Source of the DNA: Pyrenophora tritici-repentis
Taxonomy: Eukaryota > Ascomycota > Dothideomycetes > Pleosporales > Pleosporaceae
Length of the DNA stretch: 64,000 bases
Assembly (NCBI RefSeq): GCF_003171515.1
Contig: NC_089398.1
Location: forward strand, 1,488,001-1,552,000
Direction of reading: 5' to 3'
Numbering within the stretch: position 1 is the first letter of the stretch; each line of letters opens with the position of its first letter. This document shows positions 9,943 through 21,319 of this stretch, one piece after another. A program made the translations under genes and the position numbers. The notes below the pieces were generated by a model, which worked only from the letters and a program-made list of their open reading frames with translations, had not been told where the DNA came from and made no database searches.

Positions 9943-10650
9943 GTGCCTTTTTCTTGGCGCAGGTTCGCCGTGCTGGGCTGCGGTGTCCTGGTTCTATGTA
10001 TCTATGTATGTATGTTTATGACCTTTGAAGATCGGGTTTACGTTATTGGCGTTTTTGCGTTCGGCGCACTGAAGGCGGCGTAGGTCAGGCCTGACCTGGC
10101 TCCGTCATGTCGCATTTTTAGAAAGGGGGAATATTAATCCTCACGTCAAAAGGCGTTTTTTGGTGCTCCTTATTGTTCGTTGAACATCATGCGGAGGATT
10201 GGCAAAAGGCCTTTTTGCTAATGCAGAGAGCGGCATAGTGTACGATCATGTGGCAGAATACGTATACCACTCTCCGCCCGCCTACGTTGTCTTTAATTGC
10301 AGGTACGAACGTTGTGTGTAACAGCCTTTGCACCTGCCATTCAAGACGATTTAGGCTGGAGGATCGTTGGTACACTTCGGCGAATGTTATATCAAGCTAG
10401 ATTAAATATATCTACAATACATGGCACTGTTGTCTTCCTCCCCCTCATAACTATAATACATAGATATATACAACAAACCAATGTCTTCCTCCGACAACAA
10501 TACTAAAAACTTATGTACGGAATGAAAACTAAACGTGTACGAACGAGGGTATCCTGAAGCGAGAAAAAAAACACGCCACCACTAAGCACCCCTTATATAT
10601 GAAAAGCTCGTATCCGTCCTCCATCGTTCTCATCCCCAGTCGCAGCCCCA
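9943..10650. other. Convergent intergenic region, about 0.7 kb
   Basis: Shared 3' region of two convergent genes. It holds a TATG/TATC microsatellite-like run at about 9993-10020 and a perfect 16 bp palindrome AGGTCAGGCCTGACCT at 10082-10097. No gene is visible. Confidence 0.5.
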
Positions 10651-13561
10651 CTACTCCATGTCCCCGAAAATGGGAAAATTAATATCCCAATCCTCGTCCT
10701 CGCCCGCCAACCTCCCCAAAATACACTTGGTCTTCTGCCTCGTCCTCTCACTCATATCCGCCACATGTTCTCTAGTTATGTGTTCCATGAGCGTATCGAT
10801 GCCCGAATAAACCTCACTGGCAGCACCTTCAACACAGCAAAACACGCAGCCAAAGTTATCCTCGGTCCAACAGTCCATGACGGGGTCGACAACCTTCTTC
10901 TTGATGTGGCTTTTAGCAAGGAAGATCCAGCGGTAGCGAATACCACTCTTACTAGTCCTGACGCGGGGGTCAATCAACTCGATGTTCTTGCCTCGCTTGA
11001 TGGGATGAGGGGATCTTTGCACGTCACCGGCAAAGGCGCAGTATTTGCAGGCGAAGATCTGGCGCGTGGTGTAGTAGCCGCAGGGAACGGTGCGGGGGTG
11101 AAGACCTTTGTTGGCTTCTTCACGGACCGCCCATGCGCCTTTGCAGAAGCCCCAGTAGTTATTGTCTTTGTTGGGGCGGCCGTCGAGCATGTTGGAGCTA
11201 TTGCTGGGCCGGATACTGCCGGATAGACTGCTGGTGCGGATGATGTTGCTGCGCCTGAGGCGGCCGGGGAGGACGCCGATGGAGAAGGAGCTGCCGCTTT
11301 CGGTGGAGGCGAGAGAGGGGGAATGGCGGAGGCCCATGATTGTTGATTTGAAGGATGCGAAGTGGGAGGATGTGGCTGCTGCAAAGGCGGATGGGTTGGT
11401 GGGCATGGGGGGCTTTTCCTCGTTGGTGTCGCTGTAGATGCTTTCGCTGTAGATGCTGGGTCTGCTGTAGTATGCTTTTGTTTTTGATCTTGGAATCAAA
11501 AGGTTGTGTATGTCATATGCTGGCTCCTCAGTATTGAAATTCTCTCGTTTCACTTCTTCCACTTCTTCCTCTTCTCTGATCGGTGGGTTATGGGGTTGCT
11601 GTGCTGGATGATCCATGACCGGCGATGCGGCCCTGGATGTGGCTGTGCTGTCTCCAGGCCATGGCATCTGGGTAGGCATATATGGGTCGACATTAACCGG
11701 CGCCGGTGCCTTGGCCTCTGTATTGTTCCCAGACGGGGTGACCGAAGGAGCAGAGGAACGGGTGTGGTCGACATTAACTGGCGAGGGTGCCTTGACCTCT
11801 GTATCGTGCCTAGATGGAGTAACTGAAGGAGCAGAGAAACGGGGGTGGTCGACATTGACTGGCGGTGCCTTGGCCTCTGCGTTGTACCTAGACGAATTGA
11901 CCGCCGAAGCAGAGGAACGGGTGCGTAAGGGAGCCAATTCCTTGATCGGTGAAGGAGTATTATACCTATCTATCGCGGCTGCGTACGGAGAGTAAGAAGA
12001 TCCCGAATTAGAATGGTTCCCGTCATCCTGCGGATCGATTGCGTTATCGGGCACAGATATCGTAAGGGCCCGACGAGTTGACTTTGGTGGCGGAGGAGGA
12101 GGATCTTCGTTCTTGGGTGGTGGCGGAGGAGGAACTTCGGTATGCGTTTCTTGCGAAGAATTCGAGCTGCTCCGATGGAGGGAAGCCGAATTCGAAACGG
12201 CTGAACTAGATACAGAACCCCCTGACCATCGGTGCGGTGGCCTTTGTGCTTGCTCACGGCAACGCGGATCGGGCGTATCGTAGCGCTGATTATAGGCTGG
12301 GTGTTCCTTCTCAAATCCATGCATATCTTCGCTGACAGGAAGCACACTGGTACCGCTTGCGATACCAAGTCCTATTGCTTCATGGTTGGAACTCTGATGA
12401 AACTTCCGACCCGACCCTCTCCTATATTCGTCGAACAGAGCTCGGTCGTTGGCCGTAACGAGGGTATCTCGTCGCGCAGGGTGCTCATTGTCCTGTGGAT
12501 GGCTGCTATGTGAATTCGTCCCGTTGTCGAAGTTGAACTCTTTGTATGAGCTGATCACGTGCTGAATCTCTCTTATCATAGATGTGCGATAGTTGGTTCG
12601 GGAATCAGCCGGAGCTGCATCGGAGTTTGAGTCAACAACTGGCTGTGTATAGACCGACCGGATATCAACAGGCAGTTTTGTCCTGTCACTCGTCTGTGGA
12701 TACTCCGGTGACTCTTTTCTCGGGATCCTAGGGTCCATGATCGCTGCCGAAGTGGCAATGGAGGGGGTGTAGCCATTTGTACGAGGGCGGATCGAGTCGT
12801 AGCTATATCGTGGCATAATTTGCGCCGGGGCACGTGATTGCTGTACGCGTGTTTCCTCTGCGGCTTTCTCCAATTGTCGCGCCATGAACATTCTCGTATA
12901 TATCCTCTGCTTGAGATCATCTAATGCTCGAATGGCGTCCTTTCGATTTGTGATTGAGGCTTCGTGTAATAGGCGCAGGTTGACTACGCCAAACTTGCTG
13001 AAAACTCAATGTCAGCTGGGTCTCATATGTGCTTTTGCGTAATCACTTACTTTCCGGATGCTAGGCTCAAAGTGTCGATGATTTCAGTCTGAAGCAGTGC
13101 TGCTATATGAAAAAGACGATCTCGGGCAACATCTATCAAACACATGAGCATTCATCGATTAACAGGTGTCAAACATCAAGTAACTCACCATCGCCAATGC
13201 GGACAAAATCGCCAAGCTCTCTCTGGTCGCGCTCAAATCGTAGGTGAATTTGTTTTTCACCTGCTGAAAGAGCAGATGAGATCTGACTTTCTTCCCACTC
13301 TTGCTGAGGATCCTTGTATTTGCGCGCAGCACGACGTTTCTTCTTAACGACTGTGAACAAGTCCGACCCATTGCGGAATGCAGAAACTATGGCCGAGACG
13401 GCCGCAATGATCTGTATCCTGTGAGCTGCATCTTGCCGACGACCTGATTGTCGGACCACGAGCAGTTGTGTAGCTTCGCTCATGGTTAAAGAGGGCGTAC
13501 GGAGGGAAGCGGCTGATGTTGGGATAACACTTGGAAACCGACTCACCTCGAGTTTGGACAT
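10651..13561 (-). CDS. Large low-complexity fungal protein with a Cys-rich C-terminal region, unknown function
   Basis: Three exons: 13561-13189, 13132-13051 and 12997-10651. The introns 13133-13188 and 12998-13050 both have GT..AG ends and keep frame (RIGD-DVARDR and LASGN-KFGVV), giving 933 residues. The N-terminal ~200 residues look folded and helical (AAHRIQIIAAVSAIVSAF, then QRELGDFVRIGD, RDRLFHIAALLQTEIIDTL). The middle ~450 residues are disordered, with two polyproline blocks (12080-12140) and three 27-residue tandem repeats (see separate entry). The last ~165 residues hold Cys/His pairs (CKYCAF, FGCVFCC, HITREH), suggesting zinc binding. It may be a regulatory or nuclear factor, but I do not recognise the family. 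A strong donor, GTGAGT, directly after codon 5 leaves open a short first exon and an extra intron. Confidence 0.72.
11686..11928 (-). repeat. Three tandem 81 bp coding repeats in the 933-residue protein
   Basis: Units start at about 11686, 11767 and 11848, with a GTCGACATT landmark at each start on the + strand. Each encodes about 27 residues of the form TRSSAPSVTPS...TEAKAP.PVNVDH. The period is an exact multiple of three, so the frame is kept while copy number can vary. Confidence 0.85.
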
Positions 13562-15246
13562 GGTTCACTGACTATGTATTTAGACCCTGTCGGTCTAGTT
13601 TCTCGATATAGCTCGTTCGTCCGATATCAGCTAGTGCCTGTATCTATGACCGTGGACAGGTAGTCTTATTGCGAACTTTGTCTCATCGAGAATGAAGCAA
13701 CAACACGCGATGCGAGGAGCGAGAGTCGGACCTTGGTAATTTTCCACTGGGTTCCGACGTCCAGGCTGATCATTCCTACAAGTTCTCTAGTCTCATGCAA
13801 TCACCTTCTCGATTCGCCAAGTCTATCGGACCGGGAATGAGCGTTGGATTGCGAGTCAAGATTGTCGCTAAAGAGCACCAACTCTAGTCTAGATGGGCAG
13901 ATGTAGAAATCAAGCCGAGAGTGTTGGAGCATGAGTGGAAAAGACAACACGTTAAGTGGGAATCGGTAGGAACTGAATCAGATAGGCGATCAACACAGAG
14001 TCCACTTCGTCGCAACTAGCCGGCTGGGATTTGACAATTGTGTACAACAACTGGCTAAACTTCTAGCACGTCAGCACTAGGCAACATGACTGCTTGACGG
14101 AGGTGCAGCATGCATTGTGCTATGCTGAACGGACTCTCCAATGACACGGATGGCAGCTGTCATTGCGGCTGTCATCTAGCCAAGCTATCCAATCTGCTGT
14201 GTCCCGAACGCGACTGGCCTATGTACCGATTACATGGCAGAGACGGGAGAGCGTTATGCAATGATTGCATGCTACAAGGATGGCAGAGGTGAGCGACGAT
14301 ATTTTTAAGTCGATGGACGCCGTCGCACGTGGTCTCGACGACGCCGGGCGTTCGTGAACTTAGGGCTGAGCCGCACGTCGGGTACCTACGGAAAGTCGTC
14401 ATAAGCGTCCAGGATGACAGTAGGATGACGCTACACGTAAGCCGAATGTTGGTGGCTGGTGACAGACAGTCTGACTAGGTCGGGCGTGTTGAAGGCATTC
14501 GACGTCTGATGTGGGGGAATATGGGGTTGGACTCGCTGGCCAAGGCCTAACTAGGCATCGGAAGAGGGGTAGGCGCGAGCGATAGCCACCATTCTCCACG
14601 TCCCAACCCCCACAACGACGTGCAACCATCATCTCACAATGTCGGTGCGTAGACTGCAGTTGTGGGGTATATGTTCTTGCGTTACGATCACCGCGTGACG
14701 ATGGCTCTTCCGAGCGTCCTGATACCATCTCCCTTTGATTCCGGCAACATAGGGCTGGCATTGGTCGCATGTTTGCTGTCCAACAGTATGCATTTGATAG
14801 ACCGGGTGCAATTAAAAGGCGAGAACAAGTTGGTAAGAATTTGCAGCTGCAACCAAAGGTCTGCTAGCCTCTGTTTGATGTCTCTGTCTACACATGGTAT
14901 CTTTGCCGCCAGCCGCCTAAATCCAACTTCCTACACACCGCTCAGCGGCACGTCTTGGATCATGCCACTCCCGTCCAATATACATCAAGAAAAACTGGGC
15001 CAGGGGATCTACTAAAGGATCGCGACCGAAACAACACCCCGCTTATAAGAAACAGACCGCATGAACCCTAACCAGCACGCCAGTGTATACGCTACCCGGC
15101 GTGTATCAGAATGGAACACCCACTAAAAACTCTACTAAGTCCGGGATGCTCCTAATGAATGAACATAGGAAAAAGAAGAGGTGGAGATCGCCTATGCGAA
15201 AAGAATTTTGTAACAAACGCCGCCTGGGGAAGACAAAGAAAATGGT
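13562..15246. other. Gene-poor stretch, about 1.7 kb
   Basis: The longest gap without a supported gene in the left half. Only short open frames without motifs occur on either strand. It should contain the promoter of the 933-residue gene and the 3' UTR of the next minus-strand gene. I see no tRNA, repeat or transposon remnant. Confidence 0.4.
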
Positions 15247-17420
15247 CTAAGGATCAGACAACTGCACCCTCTGGCTCTTTCTGCTCCGGACTTCGACCAT
15301 GGTAGGTGTAAGAGCCAGCCTATCCATGGATCGTGTGTCCATTGGACTGATTGCCGACGAAGATGCAACGGACCTGGGGCTGGTCGCCCGAGTGACAGAT
15401 ACGCTCCTCGCAACACCGCCGTTTGCCCTGCTAACAGATACACTCCTCGCCACACCAACCGTGGCCTTTGTCGTAGTAGTTGTAGTAGCATCATCCTTTT
15501 TCGCAGCAGCTGCCGCAGCTCTCTTCGCTTGGATCTCAGCGCGCTTCTTGGCAAGCGGGCTATCTGGTTGCGGCTGTGTTGAAACACTAGGGAGTCTCTG
15601 TATCATCGATGGTACCTCCACGGCTGGGGAGGACGGGTTCGATCGCAAAGCACAATGTTTAGTGATCCTTTGGTTATTTTGCGAAAGAGTGCGTATCAGT
15701 GGTGAAGTTGGTGTGCTGGAAAACATGCGAGTTCCGCTTTCCGCAACTTTGGGTGGTACAGAGCAAATCGTCCATTCGGGTTCTCGATCGTCGAGATGAA
15801 GCGTAAGAGGTTTGGCGTGTCCGGGCGCCGTCTTGGCCATCACAATAGTGATTGAATCGGCCTCAGAGTCGCTGCTTAGAAATGAGGTGGGCGTGAGTGA
15901 ACCCTTTGTATAAGGGGATGCCATGGGCATGAGCCTTGCGGAGTCGAGCCCCGGGGAGTCCTTGTGCTGCGCATAGGCCTGGTGGAGAGGTGACTTTGCA
16001 GGCACTGTTCGTGATCGCTTGAGCTCTACCTCGCTGCAGTTCATGGGAGATATCGCGCTCGGCGATGGTGCGCGAGCCGGGCTTGGAGAGGGGAATAGCG
16101 ACAATCGCGGCGAAGAAGCGATTGGAACTGGCGAGGTTCCCCTCCGTTGGAGCCTGTACTCAACAGAGCTTTCAACATTCTGTCCATCCTGCTCTACCGT
16201 TAGACCGAATCGACTGTGGCTAAAAAAAATGGGGTATATACTTTTGCGGGTAGCTCAGTCAGTGGCTGAACCTTCTCGTTGTTGCCCTGCCGCCGTGCTA
16301 AGAGTGACAATCGGTTTGGATCCTGTTGGCTTGGGTTGTACTGGTTAATGTCGAAATCCAGAAGATTCCCAAACATGACGCTGTATCTCTCCATGGTGAT
16401 GTCGGGAAGACTGAAATCGAGAAGTGATGCTGTGTCGGAAGATGCCATCTTTGGGGCTGCAGCCGGTGTATTGCTGGGTTGTGGCGCAAGGGTGTTATTT
16501 TGCTCGCTCCGCGGTGCCGCCATGTGGTGAGCTCGATGGAACGAGTGTTTTCCGACCTTGAGTGTGCGTCCCCTAGTCACGGACGTTTCTGGTGGCGACT
16601 CAGGCACAACAAACTCTTCGTCGGACCATTTCCGTGATGCCCGGATGTCGGGCTTGTATGTAGGTGGCGATACTGTGCGCAGCTTTTCCCGGCCATTTCC
16701 TTCATTCAAGGGTGCCTGTGCTTCGAGCGACTCCTGGTCATGGTGGCTGTCTGCGCGAGGTGCAAAATTAGGAATAGGCGCGGATACAACAGGTTCTGTA
16801 ACAGGAGATGCGGCGGCAGCAGCAGCCTGTGCAACTTGATAGAATGAGGACTTGTCTTGTTCAGGAGGAGGAGGAGCTGTTTTTCGGAACATGGATTTCC
16901 ATCGGCTAAGTTTGGATTTGGGAGCATCTGGACGGGAACTCAAGGAAGGCGAGGAACCATTTGGGTGAGTGAGCATTGCCATTGGAGAAGCGGTATATCC
17001 AAGATCCATAGTCGAAGCTGTCTGAGGTGGTGCCTTCCAGTTTGAGGCAAAGGTTGGTGACCCAAGAGCAATGCCAATAACCCCCCGTTCTGCTGTGGTG
17101 TCTGCTGTATCGAGTAGGGTTGTGGAAGTTGTAGGTGATTGGAAAGAATGAACATGATCCTGAGGACGATCTGGTAAGGCGGGATGGTGTGTCTTGGGGG
17201 ACATCAGGCGCTCTCCCGGGCCGCCAGATGTGTTCGGCCTCACTGCCATATGTGTAGAGTCCAGGTTAATTTCGGGCCCAGAAAAGTGTGTGGATGACAT
17301 GTATTTGTCAAGGCCTGTCTGAGGACCCTTGGCAGGCTGCATTGATCTTCCATTGTCTTGGTCATTGCGATTGTTCTTCAGAAACCTCAATGACTTCGAT
17401 CTCGTGAGCATCCCGGGCAT
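15247..17420 (-). CDS. Ser/Pro-rich unknown protein, probable signalling or cortical factor
   Basis: Two exons, 17420-16242 and 16188-15247, join across a 53 bp intron (donor GTATAT, branch TCTAACG, acceptor CAG) to give about 706 residues. The start is the ATG giving MPGMLTRSKSLRFLKNNRN; nothing upstream is a plausible ATG. The protein is mostly disordered and rich in Ser, Pro and Thr. Short ordered islands are SKLSRWKSMFRK (basic, amphipathic, about 185-196) and FSLPDITMERYSVMFGNLL followed by SLLARRQGN near the end of exon 1, which look conserved. Polyalanine runs occur, and a (T)6 run in exon 2 precedes SVSVSRA repeats. I do not assign a function. The splice acceptor could also be 3 bp upstream. 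Confidence 0.72.
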
Positions 17421-18661
17421 TTTGGGTTTCAAGTCTGTTAGTGAGTATCAGATGGGAGATGGTGGTAGACGGAGCGAGGAGAAGATGATATGTGCGAGTG
17501 GTAAGGAATGGACAGCCAAAAAGAGGCAAAAGAGAACAGATGGCGGCAGAATCAAAAGGTGGAGGGTGAAAGAAAGGAAGAGAGGTGCAGAGTTGCCCAG
17601 GCGGCGGCGGGATTTGCGTCTGTATCACCATCAGCCGACGCGGAAACGAACCTGGCGCCTCCACACTTTGCCTACCAGCTACTGTCATAATACCAGCGGC
17701 AATGATGAATCCACATCCACTCTCGCGCGTCTGAGCGAAATTGCCAAAGGTCGAGAACCCGTGGCGGGGCCAGGGCTAGGGTGATTAGCAGAGCACGGGA
17801 TCGGTAACATCGATTGGCCATGCAGACATCTTGCCAGCGGCGTAACCTCGCAAACGCCTTGTCAGGGTAACGATGCTGGGGAAGACGCGGCTGTTCCTGC
17901 ACACCAAGACGGTGGTTTCAGTAGGGTGCTGGGCCGAGGAGCAATTTCACGCAGCGCGCCAAGATGCCTCTTCCAGCGCGATTGAGATTATACGGCGTGC
18001 GGAGATTGTACAACCTCAACGACGGCGGTGTCGTCGAAGATGACTAGGTCACAAACTTGGTGTCGAGCGTGTCGTTGACCGGTGGGACGAGAACGCGCAA
18101 TGGAGATGATGCGGCGCTTCACATTGAGGCACCACGGCACCAAAGTGCTCGCCTGACAGGATCCACCGAAGATGACGCCCCACCATAATGGCGCGCCGTT
18201 TCGGAAATACCCGAGATTATGTGCGAGGTGTCGCCGCCTTCACATAGATGGGATAGGTGAACCATTGAAACAAGGCATAACATTGCTGCCTCTTAGGCAT
18301 TCTCGCGCATGCTGTGAGGTAGGCTGCCATTTGGTCGAGCATACAACACACGATCCACCTAACCGCTTAATGTTGAGGATATACCGCCGCCTAGTACAAG
18401 CATCTTACCTGTCGCATCACCCCCACAGACTGCTTTGTCTACCTCGATACTCTGAAGTGCCGGTCGACTCGGTTGTGTCTCTACAGTACGTTTCCCACGT
18501 CATTATGCGCCCGCAAACCATTCGCCGACTCATGCTGCCCCCTTGGGCTAACGAAGACCTGCTACGCCGTACACAATTCATGTACAATCATGAGACGAAC
18601 TCGACGTGCAGAGAGTCCTCACCCGAGAGCCTGGTAGCCTGCACGCCAGCTGTCACCCGCC
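17421..18661. other. Intergenic, about 1.24 kb
   Basis: Promoter side of the preceding minus-strand gene and 3' side of the AAA ATPase. An open frame on the + strand (18172-18813) runs antisense into the ATPase 3' end and is not supported (see rejected list). Confidence 0.4.
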
Positions 18662-21001
18662 TCAGGCTTCGGAAAGCGACTTGCCAGGCCTCCAATTTTG
18701 ATATCGTTTGGCCTCCGCCGCGATCGTATGGGGAACGTGTTGCTGTAGCGCCTGCTCAAAGTGTCGCATGTGCACTTGCGGCTCGTTGTTTGGTTCCGCT
18801 GTGTAATCGGTAATGGCCAGTTCGACGGCAACGGCACACAGCCCGCTGATGTCTGCTCCACTACTTCCTTCAGTCTTCTTGGCAACGGCATCCAGATCAA
18901 CATCTGGGGCAAGCGGTCTCTTCCGGGTGTGGATCTGTAGAATCTGCTTCCGCGCTTCCTCGGTGGGAAGTCCGATGTGCATGTGCGCATCAAAGCGGCC
19001 GGTACGTATGAGCGCCGAATCTAAAATATCGGGCCGGTTCGTTGCCCCGATGATGAAGACGTCTTTTAGGGCCTCAATGCCGTCCATCTCGTTCAGTAAG
19101 GTGGTAACCACGTTCAGCCCACTATCTTGCGTCTTCTCACGAGATTTGCCGATTGAGTCAATCTCATCGAAGAAGATGATGCAGGGCTTCGCGGCACGAG
19201 CTCTGCGAAACACATCGCGAATAGCCCTCTCCGACTCACCCACATACATCTTGATGAGTTCCGACCCTTTTACTGCGAGGAAGTTCTGTTTACTCTCCGT
19301 CGCAACCGCTTGCGCGATTAGCGTTTTCGCGCAGCCAGGTGGTCCGTACAGCAAAACACCCTTACGGGACTGAGGTCCGCCAAATTTGACGTCCAGATCA
19401 GGGTACTGTAGCAACCTTGTTAGTTCTCTGCTGGTTCAACGGAAGCTAAAGCAGCTAAAAACGTACTTTGAAAGGACGGATGGTGATGGCCTCGAGAACA
19501 GCGCGGACATGATCTAGGCCAGCGATATCTGTCCATCTGACCTTCGGAACTTCAAGGATGCTGTCTTTGAGCACGGTCGGGCGCACGCATTCCATGACAG
19601 CGTCGAAATCGGCCTGCTCAATGAACTCGGTCTGTTCGTCCACTTCATTGACCCTGGCACTCTTGCCATCTTGGATAGGATTCTTGCTTCGCATCACACG
19701 TCGTCTCCTCGCAAAACGGCATAGACTAGCAATGTCGCGACCCACGAAGCCATGCGAACGCTCTGCAAGAGCAGTGAAATCGACATCTGCAGTATTGCAC
19801 GTCGGTCCTAATACCTGGCGCACTATATCTTCTCTCTGCTTTGCGTTAGGCGGCAGTAACTCTAGCTCAATCATGAATGCTGCTGCTGTTCGAAGACTGG
19901 AGTCCACGTCGTAAATGCTCCGTGCTGCTGCCGCGACAACCACCTGGGCCCCCTCTAGTGTGGCTAGCTCTATCCGTAGCGTATTGACCAGCGACTCTGC
20001 CTTGTCCAAAAGTCTATCCAAATTATCCATGATGATCAGGCTTGGCTGGTTTTCGCGTGCATCGTTAAAGATGTCTGAAATGGCTTTAGCTTGACCTTTG
20101 GGATGTGTTACAGGGTTGATTCTGTAGACCTCCTGCCAAGGGCAATCCGCTAGTCGGTCTAGAAGCAGGCTTTTGCCTGTCCCCTCTGGACCATGTAAAA
20201 GAAAAGCAGCGGTCCCAAGAAGGTGGCGATTGCGCAAATGAGGTAGGCTGTCAGAGAGGAAAGCAAGTTCTTGGTTGATGGTAGTGATGTGCTCGGATAG
20301 GCCACCTATCCCGTCAGACTTCAATCGGAACACGCCTGAAGCAGTCTCCGTAGGCTCCTGAGTAGCAACATGGCCGATGGTAGTGATTTGTGTCGTAACT
20401 TCATCAAAGTATACGGCATATTTTTCGGAAGGCAGCGGGTCGATGCTCTGTACAGTGACACGCAATTTCTGGCCTTTCTGCTTGAAGCTTTTCTGCTGAA
20501 CCGGAAAGCTGCACCCAGGAAGTATAATGTCCGAGTCGCCTGCTACACGGCGATCAGATATAGAAGGGCATGTATAACTTACGACTCACCTAAAGAATAA
20601 CGTAGCCAGTACAAGAGTTGCTCCGTCGAGGCAAATTTGACGGTCTGGTTGGCAATATCCGAGAAGCTGACTTCTATCGACTTGAGTGGCTTCCAGGAAT
20701 CCACCTTTTCAATGAAGACAGCATCATTCAGTGAAAGCTCATAGTGCTCTCTTAGTAGATCGGATACTCTGGCAATCGGCTTGTTTCCAGGATTGGTCTG
20801 AGGGGCCAGCCATGCGACACCGTAGCCTTTGAATGCAGTCTCTGTGCTGAGCCGAACACAGTCGCCGATTGTGAGTCCCAGACTTTTTAGCTCTTTCTGC
20901 GAAAGCTGCACGCGGAAGGCACCGCTATCGAGTGCATTGCTGGGAATGTTCGGCGGATTCCGTTCCAAAGGGCGCAGCGTATACGACGTTGCTGGACTCA
21001 T
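18662..21001 (-). CDS. AFG2: AFG2/Drg1-like type II AAA ATPase with degenerate D1 domain
   Basis: Exons 21001-20583, 20508-19467 and 19405-18662; the introns (74 and 61 bp) preserve frame, giving 734 residues. An N-terminal CDC48-like substrate domain (1-~150) is followed by two AAA modules. D2 is intact: Walker A GPPGCAKT, Walker B IIFFDEID, then TNRPDILDSALIRTGRFD. The alanine in GPPGCAKT and the AVKGSELIKMYVGESERAI block match AFG2/Drg1, which releases the placeholder Rlp24 from pre-60S ribosomes. D1 has GPEGTGKS, but its Walker B reads LIIMDNLD, with Asn where the catalytic Glu should be, and it lacks the usual arginine-finger block. D1 therefore probably binds ATP without hydrolysing it. 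The length is slightly below yeast AFG2 (about 780). CDC48 itself is excluded by the divergent N and D1 domains. Confidence 0.86.
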
Positions 21002-21319
21002 ACTGCTTCGCAGACTGTGATAGAGGGGGAGTGTGAAAATTTCGGTGCTGCTTGCATGTGTATGTTCATGTGACTCATGTCACGTGTTTCTATGGTCTCG
21101 TAATCTGGGCTTTGCGAGCTGGGTCGTCCCTCTTAGACTCAGCTCTAACACATTGGGCGCAGTGTAGGGCCTGCCACCCAATATGATGGAGATGCTGGTG
21201 TGACTAAGCGACGGGTGGGCTAGGCCGAATAGAGCTACTAGCGCAGTACGCTTCTTGAAGCTTTTTTGAGTGTTGCGCAAAATAATCGCAGCTTGCAATG
21301 TGACCAAGCTGCGCAATTG
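21002..21319. promoter_or_regulatory. Divergent promoter between AFG2-like gene and mitochondrial gene
   Basis: 318 bp separate the two start codons. A TCACGTG box lies at about 21079-21085. An open frame continues upstream of the 21320 ATG to about 21266 but without an ATG. Confidence 0.5.

Noticed and set aside
16245..16275. GGGTAGCTCAGTCAGTGGC resembling a tRNA D-arm/B-box region
   Set aside because: It lies at the edge of a well-supported coding exon on the other strand, and no acceptor stem or T-arm can be paired around it.
18172..18813. 213-codon open frame on the + strand, starting with a Cys/Arg-rich stretch (LCARCRRLH) faintly like HET-domain starts
   Set aside because: About a quarter of it is antisense to the AFG2-like coding sequence, no further HET motif follows, and composition is unlike neighbouring genes.
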